Assembly (NCBI RefSeq): GCF_932526225.1
Contig: NC_064042.1
Span: forward strand, 1,905,001-1,969,000
DNA: 64,000 nt
Reading direction: 5' to 3'
Origin: Nematostella vectensis
Taxonomy: Eukaryota > Cnidaria > Anthozoa > Actiniaria > Edwardsiidae
A model generated the notes under the pieces. The model was not told the DNA's origin and did not search any database. It saw only the letters and a program-made list of their open reading frames with translations. The position numbers and the translations under genes were made by a program. This document shows positions 10,529 to 22,139 of the stretch, piece after piece (the first letter of the stretch is position 1; each line of letters opens with the position of its first letter).

Positions 10529-13103
10529 TTTTCAAAATTAATGTTGGATGCGAAGAGTTCAACTCATTTGGATGATATGCCAGTTTGAATCTGGGCAATG
10601 CTTATTATGGACTCAATCGGGGGCCCTATCACATGTGACTGACCGGTTTCGTTTTCCGAACACTAAAATTAATCTGACCAAAGCGGCACACAGATAATGG
10701 GTCGTACGTAGGAGAAGTATTCAATTGTGATAAAAGCACAGGTATCCCAGTAAATATGGAAAAGCTAAATTGCATCACCATTGACAAGAATTATTGGAAA
10801 AAAAACTTTAGATAAATTTCCAATATCGACAAGAAAAAAAAAATTATCAATTTTTTTTTCAATTTTTCAGTTACCTTTTTCGGCAGAGAAGTGAAAAGTA
10901 GAATTTACAAAACAGGTCACAGACTAAACGCTCTGAATTTGAAAATCTGTTTAAAAGAGTGACTAGAACATTCCCAAATAAACAACAAAGTTATTGCGAT
11001 ATTATTGAAAGATAGCTGTTTAACTGGTCGGAGAATCTAATAAGCTATAGGTATTCTACAAGACCAAAAGTAAAATAATGATGAAAGAATAGCTAGGAAA
11101 ATAACAAAGAGTGTTATGTCAAAGTGATCTCTTTGACGTAATATCTTTTAAGTTACCAAAAATAATTTTAGTTATCTATCATCAGTAAAACCTTTCACTG
11201 AAAATGGTTTCCTTTTTCGACGGGCTCCGGTTGTAGCGAAACGACTTCTCGTATTATTTTTCCACCGAGTCAAATACGAGAGGCTAATCCACAGGAAACC
11301 CAACCACAGGAAACCCGATAAGAACGCCTGAGACTAGGCTGGCGAGAGGCTAATGTTACAAATAAGTAGCACCTGCTTTTAGTCACACGATTACAGTAAC
11401 CAGGTCAAGCGTGACACCCTAGAGCCGATTATTGAGTTCATTATTTGAAATTTTATTTGATTGTTTACCGAGAAGTTTCCATTCTTGATACGCATTCTGG
11501 TTACCCATTGTGATAGAGGGAATTCTTTATACTACAAATTTAGTGCCGATGGTCCTTCCGTTATGGCGAAGGCTAATCTTCGAAGTATAATTCAATTTAC
11601 TCCGGGATGATTTTTTTTTACATTTGGCAATTCATTATTAGTGGTCAGGAGAACATGTTCTGTGGTGGTAAATATATATATATATATATTTGTGGTTTTA
11701 TTGCGTCCCCATTTTCTTATAGCGAAATCATTGGTGTAGCATCTCGATTTTCAGTAAGCCTTCTTATTCCCGCTGAAGTACTAGTACGTAGATTACAATG
11801 TCTAATATTGTACTGTATTGAGTCATGGTTAATTATCTATATGAATTCTGTTATTTAGATTTGTTAAGAAAGGAGTCAATACAAGTGTTTCCATTATATT
11901 TTTTAATCGATCCAATTTGGACAGCACCTGGCAGCTCTCTTTTTGCACAACTCGACATGACGGAAAAACCCTGAACATGCGCAGTTTTGAAGAGATGAAG
12001 AGGGAAGATACATTGTTTTTATTACAATAGCCACCATTTCCTTGTATTCCGGACTGATTATCCCTTTTTAAAACACAAATAACGTGAGTTCGAAATGCAC
12101 ATACCCAGATTTTGGCTCTTAAGACATTTTTTCCTTGATCATCCTTGCGCCATGTATGGGCTTAGGGACGAAAAGCTCAAATTCCAATGACACTTTACAA
12201 AGAGTCGCATCAATTTAAAAATAGTCGCACTTGATATTTTGTTTGATCTTACTCACTAAGTACTTAGGAGAATTTTCCGCCTTATTTGGTGTGTAATGAG
12301 CTTATTGGAAACGTCAAGTCATGTTTTTCCGTCATGTCGCACAACTCCCAAAAACCAACTAACGATTTGCGAATTTAAACATTTTCTCTGGCCTAAAATT
12401 GTATTTGTTTTAAATAATTTTAAACTACATCGTATAAATCAATTAAGGTATTTGCACGGGCTAAAAAGGTGTTTTGTTTTAATGTTTTTAACATAGTTCC
12501 GATAAAGTTGAGCCTATTTCAACAAAAGATTCAGAATCTTTAGGGGCTGTTGCATCAGAAAAGCGCATTTGCAACCGCGAATTCGGCAAGACGCCCAGAG
12601 AGTACAGCCTTTATAATAATAAAAGCTTTTTTTAACTTCTATTTTATGAGATTTATATCAAATCTAAGCTTCGTTTGTAATCTGGTCGTTCCGTGAAGCG
12701 CCTTCAAATTTAGCGATTCAATACTTCATCATATCATCAATCTTTAATTTGTTGGGTTATTCTTAATAAAGTCATTATAAGAAATTCAAAGCGCTTTGGC
12801 GATTTTATATTTGCTTTTCACTTAAAAGTGGATAAAACAAAAATATAAGAAGTCTCATCGGGACTTTTTATTTATCTTTCATCGCAACTCGGGAAAAAAC
12901 CTGTGATCAAGAACAAGCGTCCTTTAATGAGAGTTGCTCATTCTTAGGGTTCGGATGACTTTTTTTCTCGTAATAAGGAACTCTGCTTCCTTCAGCTAAA
13001 TAAAACCATTTAGGCATGAACATCTTTAGATGCATCCTAGACATTTTCAAAGTAACATTAAAAAAAAAAGAACAAATTTAAAAATCTGACAACTCGTACT
13101 CAC

Positions 13104-13424
13104 CGCCACACCAAAGTAAGTGAATCCTGGCCTTCGTTTCAGGCCAAGTGGCTGCAGCAAATGTGTAGAGTTGTTAACTTCACAAGTAAACTGAGAATCA
13201 TTCGCGCTTCGTCTTCCGAAATTTACCGACACAAAAGAGTTCACATCGAAACACTTTGCTAGGCAGCTGAAAGAGTCCCTGGTGTTGAACACTTCCACGA
13301 CATAACCCACCAAAGCATAAGCGGGAATGTCCATGAAATTGAGGTAAGTAAACTCAGAATAGGAAAAACTTGAAAAGAAGAAAAGGAAAGTAGAGAAAAC
13401 ACTGGATATAAAAAACGCGTTCAT
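13104..13424 (-). CDS. Gene B candidate first exon: signal peptide + PAN/Apple, copy 3
   Basis: Almost identical to copy 2 (CEVNNST instead of CEINNST). ATG, leader, donor and phase are intact and Phe is at position 64. The surrounding unit is nearly base-identical to unit 2, indicating very recent duplication, gene conversion or an assembly duplication. Confidence 0.7.
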
Positions 13425-15998
13425 TTTTCAAAATTAATGTTGGATGCGAAGAGTTCAACTCATTTGGATGATATGCCAGTTTGAATCTGGGCAATGCTTA
13501 TTATGGACTCAATCGGGGGCCCTATCACATGTGACTGACCGGTTTCGTTTTCCGAACACTAAAATTAATCTGACCAAAGCGGCACACAGATAATGGGTCG
13601 TACGTAGGAGAAGTATTCAATTGTGATAAAAGCACAGGTATCCCAGTAAATATGGAAAAGCTAAATTGCATCACCATTGACAAGAATTATTGGAAAAAAA
13701 ACTTTAGATAAATTTCCAATATCGACAAGAAAAAAAAAATTATCAATTTTTTTTTCAATTTTTCAGTTACCTTTTTCGGCAGAGAAGTGAAAAGTAGAAT
13801 TTACAAAACAGGTCACAGACTAAACGCTCTGAATTTGAAAATCTGTTTAAAAGAGTGACTAGAACATTCCCAAATAAACAACAAAGTTATTGCGATATTA
13901 TTGAAAGATAGCTGTTTAACTGGTCGGAGAATCTAATAAGCTATAGGTATTCTACAAGACCAAAAGTAAAATAATGATGAAAGAATAGCTAGGAAAATAA
14001 CAAAGAGTGTTATGTCAAAGTGATCTCTTTGACGTAATATCTTTTAAGTTACCAAAAATAATTTTAGTTATCTATCATCAGTAAAACCTTTCACTGAAAA
14101 TGGTTTCCTTTTTCGACGGGCTCCGGTTGTAGCGAAACGACTTCTCGTATTATTTTTCCACCGAGTCAAATACGAGAGGCTAATCCACAGGAAACCCAAC
14201 CACAGGAAACCCGATAAGAACGCCTGAGACTAGGCTGGCGAGAGGCTAATGTTACAAATAAGTAGCACCTGCTTTTAGTCACACGATTACAGTAACCAGG
14301 TCAAGCGTGACACCCTAGAGCCGATTATTGAGTTCATTATTTGAAATTTTATTTGATTGTTTACCGAGAAGTTTCCATTCTTGATACGCATTCTGGTTAC
14401 CCATTGTGATAGAGGGAATTCTTTATACTACAAATTTAGTGCCGATGGTCCTTCCGTTATGGCGAAGGCTAATCTTCGAAGTATAATTCAATTTACTCCG
14501 GGATGATTTTTTTTTACATTTGGCAATTCATTATTAGTGGTCAGGAGAACATGTTCTGTGGTGGTAAATATATATATATATATATTTGTGGTTTTATTGC
14601 GTCCCCATTTTCTTATAGCGAAATCATTGGTGTAGCATCTCGATTTTCAGTAAGCCTTCTTATTCCCGCTGAAGTACTAGTACGTAGATTACAATGTCTA
14701 ATATTGTACTGTATTGAGTCATGGTTAATTATCTATATGAATTCTGTTATTTAGATTTGTTAAGAAAGGAGTCAATACAAGTGTTTCCATTATATTTTTT
14801 AATCGATCCAATTTGGACAGCACCTGGCAGCTCTCTTTTTGCACAACTCGACATGACGGAAAAACCCTGAACATGCGCAGTTTTGAAGAGATGAAGAGGA
14901 AAGATACATTGTTTTTATTACAATAGCCACCATTTCCTTGTATTCCGGACTGATTATCCCTTTTTAAAACACAAATAACGTGAGTTCGAAATGCACATAC
15001 CCAGATTTTGGCTCTTAAGACATTTTTTCCTTGATCATCCTTGCGCCATGTATGGGCTTAGGGACGAAAAGCTCAAATTCCAATGACACTTTACAAAGAG
15101 TCGCATCAATTTAAAAATAGTCGCACTTGATATTTTGTTTGATCTTACTCACTAAGTACTTAGGAGAATTTCCCGCCTTATTTGGTGTGTAATGAGCTTA
15201 TTGGAAACGTCAAGTCATGTTTTTCCGTCATGTCGCACAACTCCCAAAAACCAACTAACGATTTGCGAATTTAAACATTTTCTCTGGCCTAAAATTGTAT
15301 TTGTTTTAAATAATTTTAAACTACATCGTATAAATCAATTAAGGTATTTGCACGGGCTAAAAAGGTGTTTTGTTTTAATGTTTTTAACATAGTTCCGATA
15401 AAGTTGAGCCTATTTCAACAAAAGATTCAGAATCTTTAGGGGCTGTTGCATCAGAAAAGCGCATTTGCAACCGCGAATTCGGCAAGACGCCCAGAGAGTA
15501 CAGCCTTTATAATAATAAAAGCTTTTTTTAACTTCTATTTTATGAGATTTATATCAAATCTAAGCTTCGTTTGTAATCTGGTCGTTCCGTGAAGCGCCTT
15601 CAAATTTAGCGATTCAATACTTCATCATATCATCAATCTTTAATTTGTTGGGTTATTCTTAATAAAGTCATTATAAGAAATTCAAAGCGCTTTGGCGATT
15701 TTATATTTGCTTTTCACTTAAAAGTAGATAAAACAAAAATATAAGAAGTCTCATCGGGACTTTTTATTTATCTTTCATCGCAACTCGGAAAAAACCTGTG
15801 ATCAAGAACAAGCGTCCTTTAATGAGAGTTGCGCATTCTTAGGGTTCGGATGACTTTTTTTCTCGTAATAAGGAACTCTGCTTCCTTCAGCTAAATAAAA
15901 CCATTTAGGCATGAACATCTTTAGATGCATCCTAGACATTTTCAAAGTAACATTAAAAAAAAAAGAACAAATTTAAAAATCTGACAACTCGTACTCAC

Positions 15999-16319
15999 CG
16001 CCACACCAAAGTAAGTGAATCCTGGCCTTCGTTTCAGGCCAAGTGGCTGCAGCAAATGTGAAGAGTTGTTAACTTCACAAGTAAACTGAGAATCATTCGC
16101 GCTTCGTCTTCCGAAATTTACCGACACAAAAGAGTTCACATCGAAACACTTTGCTAGGCAGCTGAAAGAGTCCCTGGTGTTGAACACTTCCACGACATAA
16201 CCCACCAAAGCATAAGCGGGAATGTCCATGAAATTGAGGTAAGTAAACTCAGAATAGGAAAAACTTGAAAAGAAGAAAAGGAAAGTAGAGAAAACACTGG
16301 ATATAAAAAACGCGTTCAT
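15999..16319 (-). CDS. Gene B candidate first exon: signal peptide + PAN/Apple, copy 4
   Basis: The most upstream array copy. Its leader matches copies 2 and 3, and it carries CEVNNSS like copy 1, consistent with reshuffling between units. ATG, donor and phase are intact and Phe is at position 64. It would be the most distal alternative first exon for gene B within the array. Confidence 0.7.
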
Positions 16320-17952
16320 TTTTCAAAATTAATGTTGGATGCGAAGAGTTCAACTCATTTGGATGATATGCCAGTTTGAATCTGGGCAATGCTTATTATG
16401 GACTCAATCGGGGGCCCTATCACATGTGACTGACGTGTTTCGTTTTCCGAACACTAAAATTAATCTGACCAAAGCGGCACACAGATAATGGGTCGTACGT
16501 AGGAGAAGTATTCAATTGTGATAAAAGCACAGGTATCCTAGTAAATATGGAAAAGCTAAATTGCATCACCATTGACAAGAATTATTGGAAAAAAAACTTT
16601 AGATAAATTTCCAATATCGACAAGAAAAAAAAAATTTATCAATTTTTTTTTCAATTTTTCAGTTACCTTTTTCGGCAGAGAAGTGAAAAGTAGAATTTAC
16701 AAAACAGGTCACAGACTAAACGCTCTGAATTTGAAAATCTGTTTAAAAGAGTGACTAGAACATTCCCAAATAATCAACAAAGTTATTGCGATATTATTGA
16801 AAGATAGCTGTTTAACTGGTCGGAGAATCTAATAAGCTATAGGTATCCTACGAGACCAAAAGTAAAATAATGATGAAAGAATAGCTAGGAGAATAACAAA
16901 GAGTGTTATGTCAAAGTGATCTCTTTGACGTAATATCTTTTAAGTTACCAAAAATAATTTTAGTTATCTATCATCAGTAAAACCTTTCACTGAAAATGGT
17001 TTCTTTTTTCGACGGGCTCCGGTTGTAGCGAAACGACTTCTCGTATTATTTTTCCACCGAGTCAAATACGAGAGGCTAATCCACAGGAAACCCAACCACA
17101 GGAAACCCGATAAGAACGCCTGAGACTAGGCTGGCGAGAGGCTAATGTTACAAATAAGTAGCACCTGCTTTTAGTCACACGATTACAGTAACCAGGTCAA
17201 GCGTGACACCCTAGAGCCGATTATTGAGTTCATTATTTGAAATTTTATTTGATTGTTTACCGAGAAGTTTCCATTCTTGATACGCATTCTGGTTACCCAT
17301 TGTGATAGAGGGAATTCTTTATACTACAAATTTAGTGCCGATGGTCCTTCCGTTATGGCGAAGGCTAATCTTCGAAGTATAATTCAATTTACTCCGGGAT
17401 GATTTTTTTTTACATTTGGCAATTCATTATTAGTGGTCAGGAGAACATGTTCTGTGGTGGTAAATATATATATATATATATATTTGTGGTTTTATTGCGT
17501 CCCCATTTTCTTATAACGAAATCATTGGTGTAGCATCTCGATTTTCAGTAAGCCTTCTTATTCCCGCTGAAGTACTAGTACGTGTCTAATATTGTACTGT
17601 ATTGAGTCATGATTAATTATCTATGTGAATTCTGTTATTTAGATTTGGTAAGAAAGGAGTCAATACGAGTGTTTCCATTATATTTTTTAATCGATTCAAT
17701 TTGGACAGCACCTGGCAGCTCTCTTTTTGAACAACTCCCAAAAACCAACTAACGATTTGCGAATTAAAACATTTTCACTGCCCTAAAATTGTTTTTGTTA
17801 TAAATAATTTTAAAATACATCGTATAAATCAATTAAGGTATTTGCACGGGCTAAAAAGGTGTTTTATTTTAATGTTTTAAACATAGTTCCGATAAAGTTG
17901 AGCCTATTTCAGCAAAAGATTCAGAATCTTTTTGATTTCTCTCCTCTGTAAC

Positions 17953-18072
17953 CAAAAAAGAATGTGCTAGAGGAGTCAGCATTTGAATCATATGACTTGG
18001 AAAGCTTGAAACCAATTTACACTCAACTACAGTTTCATGAAATAGTTATCGAAATTCCTTCTAGAAAGATGT
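17953..18072 (+). other. Possible coding remnant upstream of the orphan exons
   Basis: An open stretch reads NVLEESAFESYDLESLKPI and continues to a TAG at about 18072. It looks protein-like and lies just outside the array border, 260 bp before the orphan exon at 18332. No splice junction clearly connects them. It could be a terminal exon, a relic or chance. Confidence 0.25.
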
Positions 18073-18331
18073 AGCGAACAGAGAACAAAAAGACAAACAA
18101 ATTTTATCAAACATTCAGTAAGCATTTCGTTGCCTTTGATTGATGACCTTCATGCATTTCATTGCCAAGATGATTGATGACCTTCCATGCTAAAGGATCA
18201 CACCGCACCTTAGCCCCTGGTCAGCCCCCAATTCCACTTAAAGAGTTTATCCCATAAACAGTAGTACGACCAACCTGTTAACCTAACCTGTTACCCTTAA
18301 GTATTTTCTATTTTTTTTATTCATGATGTAG

Positions 18332-18971
18332 AAGCAAGTACAAAGGAATTGATTGATCTTGCAGTGTCTACGAACTATACACACCTGCTTACCATGTTCA
18401 ATGTGGTGGTGGTTTGTCCGTCAGAGAGCCTAGGCAAGGTTGCCACGAAGATCGAAACAGAAGGTGCTGGGGTTATACAGCATGGTTTTATAATCAATGA
18501 AACAAAGGACATCAAGAGGTATGTATGTATTAAACTGTAATACTGTAACCTGCGAAGCAACTCGTTTTTGTGTGATTTCAGCAGAAATATAGAGCAAGAT
18601 ACAAGTATGACTGTGCAAAGAATGGGAAGAACATGTTTGAAAGCGCGTTGTATTTCGGATTTGTCACTAAGCCACAAATCGGATTAAAAAAATCACAATC
18701 TCAATGACTTATTTTGTTGATAACGTTCGTTCATTATTTTCTTTGTTTTACACTAGGACTCCACATGACCAACGCAGAGGAATGCTTCGCTATTGGGCAT
18801 TGGTCTGCAACCAGGACTTGTACCAACAGGCATGTCCAAAAGAAAGTGAAAAACGTAATCAGTGTCGAGGAGGAGTGCGAAGAGGAGGCCAGCCTGAAAG
18901 TGTATATAACTGGCTTGTGGACGGGTTTTCAGCGCCACAAGATGTTGTTCTCGACATAGGCAGTAAGAATG
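18332..18971 (+). CDS. Orphan two-exon coding fragment, unknown family
   Basis: Exon 1 (18332-18518, acceptor gatgtag, donor gtatgt) and exon 2 (18757-18971, acceptor cactag, donor gtatgt) join in frame. Together they encode about 134 aa, starting EASTKELIDLAVSTNYTHLL and ending FSAPQDVVLDIGSKNG. I do not recognise the family. The closing hydrophobic-strand-then-glycine motif (VVLDIGSKNG) after a WLVDGFSAPQD helix resembles the SAM-binding motif at the C-terminal end of beta-class DNA methyltransferases, but that is only a resemblance. No start exon or continuation was found on either side, so it may be a fragment of a transposon-borne gene. Confidence 0.4.
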
Positions 18972-19859
18972 GTATGTGGTATTGAGTTTTAACTTTTTAA
19001 GGTTTTAAAAAACCTTAGGCAACAGTAGCGGATCCATGGGGAAGTGAGAATTGCTAACTATATTTGTGGGGATCGCGATTTTTTTAGTTAGGATTTTGGG
19101 AGGGCCACGATTTTTAATACATGGCTTAGGCGAGGGCTTTAATTTTTGAATTGGTTTTCTAATTAATTTCCGGGCCTTCTGACAGTCTCCAGACCCCCTA
19201 CAAAAACAAATGACGGAAAAACCAAGCACATTGCGCACTTCGAAATGATACTAAAGAAGATACAATTTCTTATAATCGTCATTGTTTGCTTGCATTCAGG
19301 ACTTTCTTTTTTTTTTTTAAACCACTAATACCCTGAGGCAAAAATTAATGTCTCTACATTCTGGCCTTTATAGTGATTTTTCTTTTTCCCCGCCATATAG
19401 AGGCATTAGGCTTCTAGCTTCTTATCTGAATATACAAAGATGGAGGAGGAGGCAGTTTTTTTTTTTTTTTTTGGAAAACCGTAATGACGCCAAAAAGGGT
19501 AATGCTCAAAAGCTGTTAAAGTTGTTATAGAAAAATAATATTGTGTATGTTTGTTTCAGCTTTGTTATGTTCGGACACTTGTTAGTAATTTTGTCCTGGA
19601 TACCTTATGTCAAATGACTATTATTTTTCAAACATTTTTTCAACTTATATTTTTGTTATTTTTTAAACTGAATTGTTTAATTAAATGATTTGTCAAATTC
19701 ATAATAACGTCTTTTCCTTGGTGTTTCTAAATTACTCTAATTTTTCCAGTATTAACCCCTGAACTAGGTAGAGTTTAAACAGCCATTTCGTAAAAACAGG
19801 GGGGAGGGGGTTGAAATCATCCCTTTAGTTACCCAATTAGTAGGGGGAAATAACAAAAT
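18972..19859. other. Intergenic sequence, nothing firm
   Basis: AT-rich sequence with poly-T runs. No domain-bearing frame, inverted-repeat element or RNA was recognised. Confidence 0.4.
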
Positions 19860-20205
19860 AGGGAGTAAAAATTGACTCCCATTTTGAGGGTGAATTGTAC
19901 TCTTTTAATGGAGTAACTACAAGCAACGTAGTAAATTACTCCACTTAGCTACCCCCTAAAGTGGGTAAAATTTACTCCCCTGAGAGAGTAGGAAAAAAAG
20001 GAGTAAAAAATAACACCATTTTGAGGGTAAATTGTTCTCCTTTAATGGAGTAATAGCAAGCAACCTAGTAAATCACTCCCTTTAGTTACTCCCCTACAGG
20101 GGTAAAATCTACTCCCTTGAGAGAGTAGAAAAAAGGGAGTAAAAAATTACTCCAAAAAGGGAGTCATTTTGTACCTCGGTTTTTTACTCCCTTTTTGGAG
20201 TTGTC
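19860..20205. repeat. ~138-bp satellite with dense inverted gggagta/tactccc motifs, 2.5 copies
   Basis: Two units (about 19860-19998 and 19999-20136) plus a partial third share the order gggagtaaaaa, attttgagggt, taatggagtaa, tactcccctgagagagtag. Each unit is rich in short inverted pairs of gggagtaaa and tttactccc, so single strands could fold extensively. The partial third unit closes with gagtaaaaaattactcc and its mirror. No coding capacity is seen. Confidence 0.75.
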
Positions 20206-20254
20206 TCTTATAAATACTCCCTGAGAATAAGGGGCCTTCCTCCACTATCACTTG

Positions 20255-21604
20255 TATGTAGCCTGGTTGGCTATAAAAAAAGGTTCTACTTTGTTGACGC
20301 CAGTCTTCCTATCTCAGCTACTAAAAAGACGCGTTATCGCAAATGGCAAATGCCAAAATGATTATTTCATCGGAAAATACCTAAGTTGTGGTCATAATTC
20401 TTCTTTTCGCAGGAAAAATGACTATATCATTGATTAATCCTAGTTATCAGCCTGTTTTTGTGTTTAATTAACGATTCAAACGTTGCTTCTTTCATGTCGT
20501 ATCCCTGGCTGACTATTAGTGTTGAAATAAACTCGTTTTATACAGTACGGAAAACTATTTTACAAGTTCTTCTGGATTATAGTTAACAGTCAGGTTGTTT
20601 TTCCTAAGTATGTGCTGTTTTTCTTTTGGGTGGGGCTAGCATCATGTTTGTGATGCTTTTGGCGTTTTGTTGCCCTCACCTTTACTGGGCTAAGATAATT
20701 GAAAAATATTGTAAATATAAAGTGAAACAAGAATTATATTAAATACGGCTTTGGGCGTGGCCCATAGCCAATTAAGTCCATACAATGGTGTAGTCTACAT
20801 TGATGGGGGTTGGGCCCAGTAAACTAGCTTCAGGAAAAGCAGCATTTTACCTTTAAATTGCGAGAGAGAAAAGCATAAAAGGCTATTTCGCACAGCTGTA
20901 TTTGTAAACAAAGCCTTTACATCAGGCGGCGATTGGGTTTGGGCTGTTTGATGGGCTAGTTTGATTATCCGCTTCAAATTAATTGCTTATTCTTTTAAGT
21001 TTTTTTTATCATCCATTGCCAAACTTCGAAATAATAAGCAAGAATCTTTAAACATCGGATAATAAGTTGTCATACTTACCAAACTATTCTTTGTTTTCGT
21101 CATTGTATTCACAGTATAAATGGAAGAAGCTTTCAACATTTTATCGTTAACACAGGGGCACGTGTGAAAAATCCTGGCCGCTTTGTATCGCTGACTGCCA
21201 AAGGCAGCCCAAATCTTAGACACCGTCCAAATCTAAGCTGAGAGCCAACGCATAACTACTAATTGACGATGGGGGGAGGGGACGGAGAATTCGTTTACAA
21301 GATGGCGGCAGCTTGTTCCACAAGAAGCCCAAATTGATTGACCTCGCTTTTCTGATGGCTATTGCCAGCTAAATTAGTGTAAAACTCCACCTATAAGCTA
21401 TTTAAACTTTAAATATTATTTCCCATCGCTCTACCCACTTTGTATTTTCTCAAAGTAATCTAAAGCCAGCCCTTCAAACTACTTTTCATCACTCTCCCAC
21501 CTTAGGTACCTTGGTACGTCCCGCTCTCAATAAAGAAAACATGGCGATTTACCCACCTTGTCATTTAGTGTACTAGTTCGACTGCTTCGATATGCGAACA
21601 AGTT
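20255..21604. repeat. Relic copy of gene A's EGF-to-Link intron
   Basis: 20255-20575 matches 32433-32750, and 21374-21604 matches 32870-33098, in the same order and orientation. About 790 bp of unrelated sequence separates the two blocks here, against ~120 bp in gene A. The match stops at gcgaac, within a few bases of the EGF exon's splice donor at 33100, and no EGF exon follows. This is a third, degraded paralogue of the locus. The intervening 20576-21373 holds nothing recognised. Confidence 0.75.
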
Positions 21605-22139
21605 TAAGAGTGGCACAGAGATATACAACTAATACAGGTGTCGCTAGAAAACGACTACGTTGTCGACGACGTTTACAAAGACATTTGAGTCTAGGTTTCA
21701 CAATATTTTAAAGTGTTGTTTGGTTTAACTGATTATAACGGGCAACTTTGTCTATGAAAGGGATTCTCAAAATTTATATCTATATAAAAACAAAATTGGT
21801 ACCTGAACAATTTGGAACTAGATATACAATAGTAGGAAACATTGTGAACCAAATAAAATTTTCATTTGAACCAGGAACATTTGACTCTCTTGCTCATTAT
21901 ATTGAAACCAGACTTAAATTCGGCGCCCCAAAAAATGTGACGCCCCCTTTAATGACAGCCCCCAAAATGTGACCCCCCACTAAATCGGCGCCCAAAAAAC
22001 GTAGCCCCCCCCTATATATTTGCCGCCCCACCCCCCACCTGAGTAATAAATGACCGTTCCCTTAGCTTAGATTTCCCAGTCTCTCTCGTCTGTGTCCACA
22101 GTCCACAGTCTAGTCTACTACAGCCCACAGTCCACGCGA
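21605..22139. other. Intergenic sequence, nothing firm
   Basis: AT-rich sequence passing into a short region of degenerate cgccccc and gcccccaa motifs (about 21920-22040). This looks like a decayed low-complexity or transposon end. No gene was recognised. Confidence 0.4.

Larger units (their letters stand above)
6282..17935. repeat. Tandem array of four ~2.9 kb units, each with a PAN first exon
   Basis: Equivalent landmarks recur at a fixed spacing. PAN-exon ATGs are at 7322, 10528, 13424 and 16319, and the marker gaacattcccaaataa is at about 7770, 10966, 13861 and 16757. Spacings are about 3.2, 2.9 and 2.9 kb. Units two and three are almost base-identical. Unit one carries 283 bp (8301-8583) absent from the others and a longer (TA)n at about 8754. 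The array ends with a truncated unit at about 17935. Besides the PAN exon each unit carries the 55-bp remnant of the foldback element discussed at 36758. No other credible gene is present in the ~2.5 kb of non-exon sequence per unit. Confidence 0.9.

Noticed and set aside
11607-14754. 83-aa frame spanning (TA)n in the units
   Set aside because: It runs through a TA microsatellite whose length differs between units, so the frame is accidental.
9401-15392. 66-aa frame (MSLLETSSHVF...) repeated in every ~2.9 kb unit
   Set aside because: Between units it changes mostly at amino-acid-altering positions, contains no recognisable domain, and is explained by duplication of non-coding DNA.
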